A model generated the notes under the pieces. It saw nothing but the letters and a program-made list of their open reading frames with translations. It searched no databases and had not been told where the DNA came from. A DNA stretch of 64,000 bases. Source: CADEDV01 sp964596345 (GTDB lineage: Bacteria > Bacteroidota > Bacteroidia > Chitinophagales > Chitinophagaceae). Shown piece by piece: positions 1-7,790 of this stretch. The translations under genes were made by a program, and so were the position numbers. The stretch is taken from NCBI GenBank assembly GCA_964596345.1, contig CAZQSZ010000005.1:1-64000 (forward strand). Direction: 5' to 3'. Every line of letters starts with the position of its first letter. Position 1 is the stretch's first letter.

Positions 1-45
1 AATTTAATCAAGTCTGCTCAAATATAATAGAGTGTCATTGAACAT

Positions 46-182
46 TGCCACCAACGGCTGGGTATTGGCGGTGGTGGGGCATTTGGAAAACGTCAGCTCA
101 GCATTTGTACAAATGCCCAATAGAATTACAAATGTTGATTTTACTACTGTCAGCCCCACTATTGCCAATACGATGTTGTGCG
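46..182. repeat. attC-like imperfect palindrome
   Basis: Long imperfect inverted repeat starting 36 bp after the stop of the VOC gene. The outer arms (about 51-80 and 151-182) are built on TATTGGCG/GTGGGGC and its complement. An inner perfect 9-bp pair, GGGCATTTG/CAAATGCCC, lies at 77-85 and 110-118. AAC/GTT-type ends recall integron attC sites. Similar repeats lie at 19497-19694 and 21788-21840. It is not a proven recombination site. Confidence 0.6.
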
Positions 183-217
183 TTCGCTTTTTGTTTGTCA
201 TAAATTGTTGAAAGTTC

Positions 218-643
218 TCAATGTTCTGTTTCAACTGTCACCTTCCACATTATTCCAAATTTGTCAATACATATTCCGTAATAAGACCCCCAAAATGTCA
301 GATTCATTGGCATTTTTATTTGTCCTTCTTTTGAAAGTTCGTTGAATAGTCTGTCGGCTTCTTCGTTTTTATCGGTATGAACAATAAGTGAGAAGTTGCT
401 ATAAATAATCAGTTGGTTATGAGCTTCAGTATTGTCTGAACCCATTAGAACTGTCTCATTACTAATAGGCAAAGAAACGTGCATAATTTTCTCATCTGTT
501 TCTTGAAACATTTGCCTGTTTGCTTGTGGTACATCTATGTAACGTCCAAGATATGTAAAGTCTCTTTGAAAGACATTTTTATAAAAATTAAATGCTTCTT
601 CACAATTTCCATTGAAATATAGGTATGGATTTATTGTTGTCAT
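218..643 (-). CDS. VOC family protein (PhnB/glyoxalase-like)
   Basis: A 141-residue protein of the vicinal oxygen chelate superfamily, PhnB-like branch. The N-terminus reads INPYLYFNGNCEEAFNFYKN, the usual opening of the family, in which one short beta-alpha-beta-beta-beta module pairs with a second. The C-terminal half ends in WGSYYGICIDKFGIMWKV, matching the family's typical 'FWG..yG.v.D.fG..W'. The substrate cannot be told from sequence; relatives include uncharacterised bleomycin/fosfomycin-resistance-like proteins. It is encoded alone and is followed at once by an attC-like palindrome, so it resembles a gene cassette downstream of the tyrosine recombinase gene. The start has no competing ATG nearby. 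Confidence 0.85.
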   Translation of the reverse strand: MTTINPYLYFNGNCEEAFNFYKNVFQRDFTYLGRYIDVPQANRQMFQETDEKIMHVSLPISNETVLMGSDNTEAHNQLIIYSNFSLIVHTDKNEEADRLFNELSKEGQIKMPMNLTFWGSYYGICIDKFGIMWKVTVETEH

Positions 644-974
644 TTTTCTAATTTGTTTTTGGAATTGTATTTAAATTTGTTTCCTGAAAAAAAACAGTTC
701 GTACTGATATTTGTTTATTGTCTATTTGGATTACTATTAAAATTCTACAAAATGCCGTTCGACTGTTAAGTTGAAGTTTCGTAAGTGAAATACAAGTTCT
801 TTTATTTATAATTTTTCAAGCATAGCTCAATGTTTATTGTTTGTTCGTTAAAGTGACGCACAACACGTAGATTGATGTTATAAGACGTAAGGTACAAAAA
901 AATTCAGGTGTTGAAAACCAATACTTTAATGTTATACTTTTCGTATTGTCGTTAGGACAATCCGATCTGGTACT
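644..974. other. Non-coding stretch between recombinase and VOC gene
   Basis: AT-rich, with no credible gene on either strand. A GACGCACAAC stretch near 853-862 resembles the end of the attC-like repeats, but no partner arm was found. It lies between the tyrosine recombinase and the VOC gene, where an insertion site for cassettes would be expected if the recombinase works as an integron-like integrase; that role is speculative. Confidence 0.35.
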
Positions 975-2171
975 TTACCAGTCAATTTTCTCTTTTTTCC
1001 AGAGATCATCAAATGGACTGAGGATATTGACCAACTGTTTTTTGCTAACATGAAGATAGCGTTCCGTTGTTTTGATATTAAAATGGCCTAAAAGATCTTT
1101 GATGTAACGGATATCTGTGCCCTTATCCAGCAAATGGGTGGCAAAACTATGTCGAAGACTATGTATGCCAACTTCTTTCCTGATGCCAGCTTTATACTTG
1201 GCCTGGCTGAATATCTGCTGAACCGTCCTTGCCGGGTAAGCCATTCCGGTTTGTTCCGATTCAAATAAATATACCTTCGGCCTGGGTTTTTGTTCTTTCA
1301 GGTAGCTCCTGAGTATATCAAGCAATACAGGACTGAGCCCTACGTACCTGTCTTTTTTCCCTTTTGCTTCCCTGATCAGTATTTGCATCCGCTGGCTGTC
1401 AATATCTGATAGTTTTAATTTTACCACTTCACTTACTCTCAGACCGCCACTATATGCTGTAAACAGGATCGCTTTATGTTTTTTATTTACTAAAGCATTG
1501 AACAGACGGGCAATTTCATTTTCGTTCAGCAACTTCGGCAGCAGGATCGGTCTCTTTGGTCTCGGTATCTCCCAGAAAAACTTTTCCCGGTGCAATACCT
1601 GTTCAAAATAAAATTTCAGCGCATTTAACCGGCTATGGGCCGTATTCTCTTTGATACCTTCTGTCTCCATCGCATAAACCATGTAGCGGCGCAGGTCATC
1701 CGGCTTCAGCTTATCCACCGCTTTATTCTTTAGTAATTGCAGCAACTGCAGGAATTCATTCCGGTAGGTTTTGATCGTTGAAGGGCTGTAGGCTTTTAAT
1801 TTTAACTGCTCAACAAATTTCTCAAGTGCCTCCAGGTTCTCCGGGCTCAGTTTCCAGGCCGGGGAACTGCTTAACGGTTTTACAGCCGTTTTCTGTTCCG
1901 GCAGCGGTAAGGTGGCGGCCAGCTTTTTCTTTTTCTCTAAGTATGCTTTCAGCGCAGTATTGTTTACCACCGCTTTTTCTTTTACCGCCTTTACGATTTG
2001 CTGGTACGATGCTTCGCTCAATGGCACATACCAGCACTTATTACTTTGGCTCCATTTTACCTTCGGCAGCATCCTCACCAGCCGGTTCAGTGCCGGGTTA
2101 TTGTTGTAGTGCAACGCTATGCTTTCCTGCCCCCGGTGATGCAAGGGTTGTAAAGTAATAGTGGTATCCAT
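975..2171 (-). CDS. Tyrosine recombinase / site-specific integrase
   Basis: A 398-residue tyrosine recombinase. Residues 1-75 form an extra N-terminal domain (WSQSNKCWYVPL) common in Bacteroidota integrases. Residues 110-200 are the SAM-like core-binding domain and 210-385 the catalytic domain. Catalytic residues visible are R245 (SGGLRVSEV), H337 and R340 (HSLRHSFATH), H363 (LGH) and nucleophile Y372 (TTERYLHVS). It lacks the extra patch typical of true integron IntI between the two conserved boxes, so it is not a canonical integron integrase. The neighbouring gene plus attC-like palindrome suggests, without proof, that it acts on such repeats. It is transcribed in the same direction as the VOC gene. 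Confidence 0.9.
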   Translation of the reverse strand: MDTTITLQPLHHRGQESIALHYNNNPALNRLVRMLPKVKWSQSNKCWYVPLSEASYQQIVKAVKEKAVVNNTALKAYLEKKKKLAATLPLPEQKTAVKPLSSSPAWKLSPENLEALEKFVEQLKLKAYSPSTIKTYRNEFLQLLQLLKNKAVDKLKPDDLRRYMVYAMETEGIKENTAHSRLNALKFYFEQVLHREKFFWEIPRPKRPILLPKLLNENEIARLFNALVNKKHKAILFTAYSGGLRVSEVVKLKLSDIDSQRMQILIREAKGKKDRYVGLSPVLLDILRSYLKEQKPRPKVYLFESEQTGMAYPARTVQQIFSQAKYKAGIRKEVGIHSLRHSFATHLLDKGTDIRYIKDLLGHFNIKTTERYLHVSKKQLVNILSPFDDLWKKEKIDW

Positions 2172-2401
2172 CCGGTCATTTTTTTCGCACTTCGTGCTGC
2201 TCAGTCACACCCGTTTGTTTGCACGGATGCCTGCAGTATCAAACTTAGCTACTATTGGAGGGAGCATTTTAACCGGGAGTAGTTTTTCCAGGGATGGGAT
2301 GGGATGGAAGCCGCCAATGTAGTATATGCAGAGACTGGTGGCTTATTATATCGTGCTACAATGTTACTGATTTTCGGGATCACCCGGCTCTGCACACATC
2401 G

Positions 2402-3484
2402 TTATCCCGGTTTCACCGCTACTGCAATTTTGGAATCGGCCGTGCCATAATACAAGAACCATTTGCCCTTGAAATGTACCAGCCCCTCCACAAAACAAAC
2501 CTCGTTCACTTCTCCCTGTTTTTCATAAGGCTTGTCGGGATGAAGAAAAAAGGAATCCGTACGGGCTATTAATTTATGCGGCTGGTTCCTGTCAAACAAA
2601 GCCTGCCCGGCACTATAGGTGAATTTGGGTAAATGGGGATCATTGAAATTAGCGGCATTGCTTCCGTTATAGATCAGCAATATTCCTTTGTCTTGTACTA
2701 AAGCGTAAGGGCCAGGCTCCACCAGGCGGCTGTCGAAGTAACCCGGCCGGGGATGTAACACTTCGATCATCTTCCCGTTTTCTGCATTTTCATCCACGGT
2801 CCAGTGGATCAGGTCATCCGAACTGGCCATGAACAGGTTGGTATCGCCAAAATACATCCGGTACTTGCCATTGATCTTTACCGCTACTATTTTATCACCC
2901 GATAATTGGGAAACAATGGCTCCTGATTTGGACCAGGTATTGATATATTTTTCCGTGCTGAGCACCGGCCCGTGTTTGGTCCATTGCTGCAGGTCTTTGG
3001 ATGTGGCGAGACAAAGCCGGGCTGTTTTTCCATCATAGGCGGTATAAGTGAGAATATAAGTACCGTCTTCACTTTCCACCACTCTCGGGTCTTCCACGCC
3101 GCCGGGCCATTCATATTTTTTCATGCTGTCATTGGCCGGGTAGAAAACAGGTGCCGGTTGTTTGGTAAAATGCAATCCATCTTCACTGGTGGCTAGACCT
3201 AATCTTGAAGTCATAGCCTGGTCCTGTGCCCGGTATAGCAAATACACTTTTCCGTCTTTCACCACGGCCGAAGGATTCAGTACATTTCTTTCTTCCCAGC
3301 TCACTGGTTTACCGGCAACGGGGCAATTGAATTGTTGTGCCGCAGCAGGCGATAAGATGGGATTGAGACTGTCCACTTTTACAAAATCATTCAGCGTCCA
3401 GTCTGTCCTGGCTGCTTCAGTTGTTTCCGGGGCATTGTTACAACTGAATAAGAAAGCAATAGGAAGGACAAGCAATAATTTCAT
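2402..3484 (-). CDS. GH130-like beta-propeller glycosidase/phosphorylase, lipoprotein
   Basis: A 360-residue lipoprotein: the N-terminal signal ends in a lipobox (FLFSC) with C14/C15 near the start, so the protein is probably anchored in the outer or inner membrane. The body has the repeat pattern of five-bladed beta-propeller glycosidases. RNVLNPSAVV..VYLLYRAQD and WPGGVEDPRVVESEDGTYIL match GH130 enzymes, where the EDPR region lies in the active site. The family cleaves or phosphorolyses beta-mannosides; the substrate here is inferred only. No sugar-transport genes lie beside it, and it appears to be a single-gene unit. Confidence 0.75.
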   Translation of the reverse strand: MKLLLVLPIAFLFSCNNAPETTEAARTDWTLNDFVKVDSLNPILSPAAAQQFNCPVAGKPVSWEERNVLNPSAVVKDGKVYLLYRAQDQAMTSRLGLATSEDGLHFTKQPAPVFYPANDSMKKYEWPGGVEDPRVVESEDGTYILTYTAYDGKTARLCLATSKDLQQWTKHGPVLSTEKYINTWSKSGAIVSQLSGDKIVAVKINGKYRMYFGDTNLFMASSDDLIHWTVDENAENGKMIEVLHPRPGYFDSRLVEPGPYALVQDKGILLIYNGSNAANFNDPHLPKFTYSAGQALFDRNQPHKLIARTDSFFLHPDKPYEKQGEVNEVCFVEGLVHFKGKWFLYYGTADSKIAVAVKPG

Positions 3485-3689
3485 ACAGCAGGTTTGAAAA
3501 GGGAAGTTAGTTATTAAATCAACTCTTCTTTTGCCGGGGTTCTTGTGAAAGCCCGCAGGTTAAGACCGTCATCGGCCAGGTTATCGCCTCTTTGCTCTTT
3601 TATATTATTAACCTCTTAAACCTTTTTGTATTTTTCCTATCACACGCAGTCATCTCTGCCTGCCGGGAGATGGCCCAACTACAAAGCTT

Positions 3690-5360
3690 ATGGACAGAAG
3701 AGAGTTTTTGAAAGCCCGCCGTAAAAAAGCAGCCCCTGCCGCTACAGAAAGTCCCCGGCCATTCCGCACCCTTTCCGGGGTGAATACTTATACGGGGCCC
3801 TGGACAGAGCAGGAGATCATTCACCTGCTGAAACGAACGATGTTCGGTGCTAAAAAAGCAGATATCAATTATTTTAAAACGAAGACCATGGCACAGGCCG
3901 TGGAGGAACTGCTGACTCCCACAGTACCTTCACCAGTTCCGCCGGTGAAGGAATATGTTACTTCCCCCAATGCCACTAACCCGGATACAAATATTGTACA
4001 GGGTACCACCTGGATTAATGACATTAACAGTGATGGCACCGTGCAATCGCAACGGCGGGGGTCTTATAAAAAATGGCTGACAGGTACGATGATCAACCAG
4101 GACCGGAGTATCCGGGAAAAAATGATCATGTTCTGGACCGATCATTTCGGGAATGAAACTACCGATGTGGGGAATGCGAACTGGATGTATATGCAGCATA
4201 GCCTCATCCGCCAGTATGCATTGGGCAATTTTAAAAACCTGGTGCGGGATATGACCAAAGATGTGGCCATGCTCCGTTATCTCAACGGCTATCTCAACAA
4301 TAAAAATGCACCGGATGAAAACTATGCCCGTGAATTACTGGAATTGTTTACCGTGGGTAAGGGACCGGGGTCGCAATACACGGAGGCCGATGTAAAAGAA
4401 GCAGCCAAAGTTTTGACCGGCTGGCAGATCAACGGTACGACGTATACATCCGTGTTCAACGTGAACCGTCACACGACCACTAATAAAACATTCTCTTCTT
4501 TCTTTAATAACACAGTGATCACCGGCCGCAACACCGCCACTGCCGGTGACCTGGAACTGGCCGACCTGCTCAACATGATCTTTACGCAACAGGAAGTGGC
4601 AAAGTTCCTGGTTCGTAAGATGTACCGCTGGTTTGTGTATTATGCTATTGATGGGGCAACGGAAGCCAATGTAATTACACCGCTGGCTGATATTTTCAGA
4701 ACGAATAATTATGAAATAAAACCGGTGCTGACAGCCCTGTTCCAGAGCGAACATTTTTATGATCTGCTCAACCGCGGCTGTATGATCAAAACACCGGCTG
4801 ACCAGGTGGTGGGCTCCCTGCGGGAAATGAATGTGGTTTTCCCGGCACTCACAGACTGGGATACGAATTATGGTTTATGGAATACTTTTTATGCCTGGAT
4901 GAATAATATGGGACAAAACCTCCATGATCCGCCCAATGTATCCGGTATGCCGGCTTATTACCAGGAACCTTCGTTTCATGAAATATGGATCAACTCTGAT
5001 TCATTGCCCAAGCGTAACCAGTTCACCGATATCATGTTTGCCACCGGCTATGTTCGTAACGGGCAACGGGTGCAGTTCAATTGCGTGGAGTTTGCCAAAA
5101 CACTCAGTAACCCCGGCAATCCTAACGACCTGATCGAGGAAGCCCTGCGGATCTTTTTCCGGAACGACCTGGGTGTACAAACCCGGGCACAGATCAAGAC
5201 ACAGATATTACTGACAGGCCAACAATGGGACTATTACTGGACCAATGCCTGGATGGCGTATGAAGCCAGTCCCACTACGGCCAATTTCAATACGGTGAAT
5301 ACAAGATTGAAATCGCTGTTCCAGTATTTTTTCAATTTATCAGAATACCAGCTGGCATAA
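3690..5360 (+). CDS. DUF1800 family protein
   Basis: A 556-residue DUF1800 protein. The N-terminus (MDRREFLKARRKK) is Tat-like and basic. The family core is visible in HLLKRTMFGAKKADI, MIMFWTDHFGNE, NYARELLELFTVGKG and VLTGWQING. DUF1800 proteins are exported proteins of unknown activity that are almost always encoded next to DUF1501 proteins, as here; the downstream gene starts 25 bp after this stop, so the two are probably co-transcribed. The role is unknown beyond export. Confidence 0.9.
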   Translation: MDRREFLKARRKKAAPAATESPRPFRTLSGVNTYTGPWTEQEIIHLLKRTMFGAKKADINYFKTKTMAQAVEELLTPTVPSPVPPVKEYVTSPNATNPDTNIVQGTTWINDINSDGTVQSQRRGSYKKWLTGTMINQDRSIREKMIMFWTDHFGNETTDVGNANWMYMQHSLIRQYALGNFKNLVRDMTKDVAMLRYLNGYLNNKNAPDENYARELLELFTVGKGPGSQYTEADVKEAAKVLTGWQINGTTYTSVFNVNRHTTTNKTFSSFFNNTVITGRNTATAGDLELADLLNMIFTQQEVAKFLVRKMYRWFVYYAIDGATEANVITPLADIFRTNNYEIKPVLTALFQSEHFYDLLNRGCMIKTPADQVVGSLREMNVVFPALTDWDTNYGLWNTFYAWMNNMGQNLHDPPNVSGMPAYYQEPSFHEIWINSDSLPKRNQFTDIMFATGYVRNGQRVQFNCVEFAKTLSNPGNPNDLIEEALRIFFRNDLGVQTRAQIKTQILLTGQQWDYYWTNAWMAYEASPTTANFNTVNTRLKSLFQYFFNLSEYQLA

Positions 5361-5385
5361 ACCCTTTCATTTTAACTGATCCATC

Positions 5386-6975
5386 ATGAAGAGAAAAGAT
5401 TTTTTATTAAGTGCCATACCCGCAGCCGCCATCCTGCCGGAAGTCATCAACGGGTATTCTGTAAAAGCGATGAGCAGTGCGTCGCCATTGGTGCAGGCTT
5501 TGTTGCGGGGCACCACCCTCACCGATCATGTATTGGTCATTATTCAACTCTCCGGTGGTAATGACGGGTTGAATATGGTGATACCGGTGGCGGATTATTC
5601 CAATTACTTTAATGCCAGAACCAATATTGCCATACCGGAGAACCGGGTGTTGCCGATAGGTGTAAGTGGTACCGGCATTCATCCTTCGATGACGGGCTTG
5701 CAAACTTTATTTAATGAAGGAAAAGCGAAACTGGTACAGGCTGTTGGTTACCCGCAACCTAACTTTTCCCATTTCAGGGCTACTGATATCTGGATGAGCG
5801 GATCCAACAGCAACCAGGAAGTGTATAGTGGCTGGGCCGGCCGTTACCTGAATTATGAATACCCGAATTTCCCGACAGGATACCCGAATTCAGATATGCC
5901 CGATCCGCTGGCCATACAAATTGGTTCTACCACTACACTCACCACACAGGGTACTTCGGTGAATATGGGTATGAGTATTACCAACCCCACCAATTTTTAT
6001 AATCTGGTGAATGGAACAACTGACCCCGTTCCTGATACACCAGCGGGTAAAGAATTAAAATTCATCCGCACGGTGAACCAGCAAACACAAAAATATGCTA
6101 CGGTAATTAAAGCAGCAGCTACGGCAGTAACGCAGCAAGTCACTTATCCAGCGAATAACTCACTCGGCGATCAGTTAAAAATTGTGGCCCGGCTTGTAAA
6201 AGGCGGGTTGCAGACAAGAGTATATCTTGTCAGCTTTGGTGGTTTTGATAATCATTCCTTACAGGTCAATACAGATACCACTACCGGCACCCATGCTACT
6301 TTATTGCAACGGGTATCTGATGCGATCAAAGCATTCCAGGATGACCTGAAATTCCTGGGTGTGGAAGACAGGGTGGTGGGAATGACCTACAGTGAGTTTG
6401 GAAGAAGAATCAAATCCAACTCCAGTACCGGTACCGATCATGGTGCTGCTGCACCTATGTTTGTCTTTGGCTCACAAGTGGAAGCGGGTATGCTGGGGGT
6501 GAACCCCACGATACCTGTGAATGCCACGGTGAATGATAATGTGCCGATGCAGTATGATTTCAGGAGTGTGTATGCAACACTGCTTGAAAAATGGTTCTGC
6601 CTTGAAAAAACAGTAGTGGACTCTTTGTTCCCGCCCAATATCAATGCACAGTTACAAAGTTTACCATTGATCAAAGCAGGTGCCTGCAGTGGCGTTACGC
6701 CTCCGCCACCTGTTCCAACGGATGTACTTATTACCAATTCACCGAATCCTTTTACCGGCAGCACTGAAATAAAATTCACCACGGCAGGTGGTCATACGTT
6801 TATCCAGATCATCGATACATTGGGAAGAGTCATCAGAACATTGGTGGATACCGATTACAGCGCCGGTACATACAAGATCAGCTTTGTTGCGGATGGATTA
6901 GCCAATGGTATTTACTATGCCCGTTTCCAGAATGGAGTCACACAACAGGTAAGAGCAATGATGAAAGTGAGATAA
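5386..6975 (+). CDS. DUF1501 family protein with T9SS C-terminal signal
   Basis: A 529-residue DUF1501 (sulfatase/alkaline-phosphatase-like fold) protein. The N-terminus MKRKDFLLSAIPAAAILPE is a Tat-type or Sec-type export signal. Family segments include VIIQLSGGNDGLNMVIPV, TDIWMSG, and YSEFGRRIKSNSSTGTDHG. After a proline-rich linker (TPPPPVPTD) the last 80 residues are a type A sorting domain (SPNPFTGSTEIKF..ANGIYYARF), so the protein should be secreted or surface-anchored by the type IX system. It pairs with the DUF1800 gene upstream. Confidence 0.92.
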   Translation: MKRKDFLLSAIPAAAILPEVINGYSVKAMSSASPLVQALLRGTTLTDHVLVIIQLSGGNDGLNMVIPVADYSNYFNARTNIAIPENRVLPIGVSGTGIHPSMTGLQTLFNEGKAKLVQAVGYPQPNFSHFRATDIWMSGSNSNQEVYSGWAGRYLNYEYPNFPTGYPNSDMPDPLAIQIGSTTTLTTQGTSVNMGMSITNPTNFYNLVNGTTDPVPDTPAGKELKFIRTVNQQTQKYATVIKAAATAVTQQVTYPANNSLGDQLKIVARLVKGGLQTRVYLVSFGGFDNHSLQVNTDTTTGTHATLLQRVSDAIKAFQDDLKFLGVEDRVVGMTYSEFGRRIKSNSSTGTDHGAAAPMFVFGSQVEAGMLGVNPTIPVNATVNDNVPMQYDFRSVYATLLEKWFCLEKTVVDSLFPPNINAQLQSLPLIKAGACSGVTPPPPVPTDVLITNSPNPFTGSTEIKFTTAGGHTFIQIIDTLGRVIRTLVDTDYSAGTYKISFVADGLANGIYYARFQNGVTQQVRAMMKVR

Positions 6976-7000
6976 GCAACAGCAGTACTGTAATTAAAAA

Positions 7001-7028
7001 CTTTGTGTCCTTTGTGGACTTGGTGGGA
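7001..7028. repeat. Degenerate copy of the CTTTGTG..TTTGTGG repeat
   Basis: The sequence CTTTGTGTCCTTTGTGG followed by a TGGGA tail resembles the 23-bp inverted repeat that bounds the GxxExxY gene at 11099-11558. It sits in the short gap between two convergent genes. Confidence 0.45.
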
Positions 7029-7032
7029 GATA

Positions 7033-7617
7033 TCAATCCAGTTGCCGGTGTCCTGCATTCACCCAATCTGTTATTTTTTGTTTGTCAGCCGGCGTTAAAG
7101 GACTGTTCGGTGCTTCCGGCATTGGAGACGGAATATTATCAACGGCTCTCGCTTTGATCCGGTCCCAGCTGCTGACAATACTGGCATCCGTATCAAAATT
7201 TTTGCTGCCGCTGTTGCCGCCGTTCAGGTGACAGGGACCGCAATAACCTCCCGTTCCTCCCACACCACTGATCAGTTGTTTTACCAGGGCATATTTAGGA
7301 CCATAATTAAAGATGACGAATTGCGCTGTGTCCGTACAGCCTTTTTGATTCTTTATCGTAACCACATAATTACCCGGTGCCAGGTTAGTAAAAGCAGGGG
7401 AGATTTGAAAAGTAGTTCCATCCAGGCTGTAGGAGATCGTATCCCCCACGGGGAAGCTGATACTGATCGTTCCATTATTGGAAGTGCCAATGGATTCCGT
7501 TTTGAAATACTGGATAGCATAGGATACACCTGTGCAGGGATCAGCTATATTGTCATTTTTAGAACAGGAAAAAAACAGCAATACAAGAATGAATGCTGGC
7601 AGCAGCGTCCGGTGCAT
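7033..7617 (-). CDS. Lipoprotein with CxxCH haem-binding motif
   Basis: A 194-residue lipoprotein. The signal peptide ends in LLFFSCSKN, giving an SPII lipobox. Residues about 25-110 resemble the SprB-type or PKD-like beta repeat of Bacteroidota surface proteins (YSLDGTTFQ..FTNLAPGNYVVTIKNQKGCTDT). The C-terminal part carries YCGPCHLNGG, a CxxCH c-type haem site, and ends in LTPADKQKITDWVNAGH, typical of cytochrome-c-like 'planctomycete' domains. A distal Met (PMPEAPNSPL) is plausible. It may carry electrons at the cell surface; the partner is unknown. It is convergent with the DUF1501 gene. Confidence 0.75.
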   Translation of the reverse strand: MHRTLLPAFILVLLFFSCSKNDNIADPCTGVSYAIQYFKTESIGTSNNGTISISFPVGDTISYSLDGTTFQISPAFTNLAPGNYVVTIKNQKGCTDTAQFVIFNYGPKYALVKQLISGVGGTGGYCGPCHLNGGNSGSKNFDTDASIVSSWDRIKARAVDNIPSPMPEAPNSPLTPADKQKITDWVNAGHRQLD

Positions 7618-7743
7618 AAAGAAAGTTTACAGTTCACTAATTTAATACCCCCTGGAAGAAAACGGGGAATTATTTGAATCTGTTTTCTGACCAGTATAAA
7701 CCGCAAGGGATTAGCAGGCCAAAAAATAATCCTCATTTTTTGT

Positions 7744-7786
7744 TTGTAACTATGTTGCATTTTATATATTTGCAACATAGTTACAA
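7744..7786 (+). promoter_or_regulatory. Palindromic operator overlapping the TonB-receptor promoter
   Basis: A perfect 16-bp inverted repeat (TTGTAACTATGTTGCA at 7744-7759 and its complement at 7771-7786) with an 11-nt AT-rich spacer. The spacer and right arm contain TATATTTG (7765-7772), matching the Bacteroidota -7 box TAnnTTTG. Each arm is itself a near-palindromic 17-mer (TTGCAAC-ATA-GTTACAA), as in Fur/Zur-type boxes. It lies immediately upstream of the ATG at 7791. Metal control is inferred. Confidence 0.7.
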
Positions 7787-7790
7787 TAAT

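Noticed and set aside
4..234. A 76-codon open frame on the minus strand overlapping the VOC gene end.
   Set aside because: It lies across the attC-like palindrome and its flanks; the open frame is explained by the repeat and has no convincing protein pattern.
975..2171. Calling the tyrosine recombinase an integron integrase (IntI).
   Set aside because: The IntI-specific insertion before the HSLRH box is absent, and no attI could be identified; only an integron-like arrangement is claimed.
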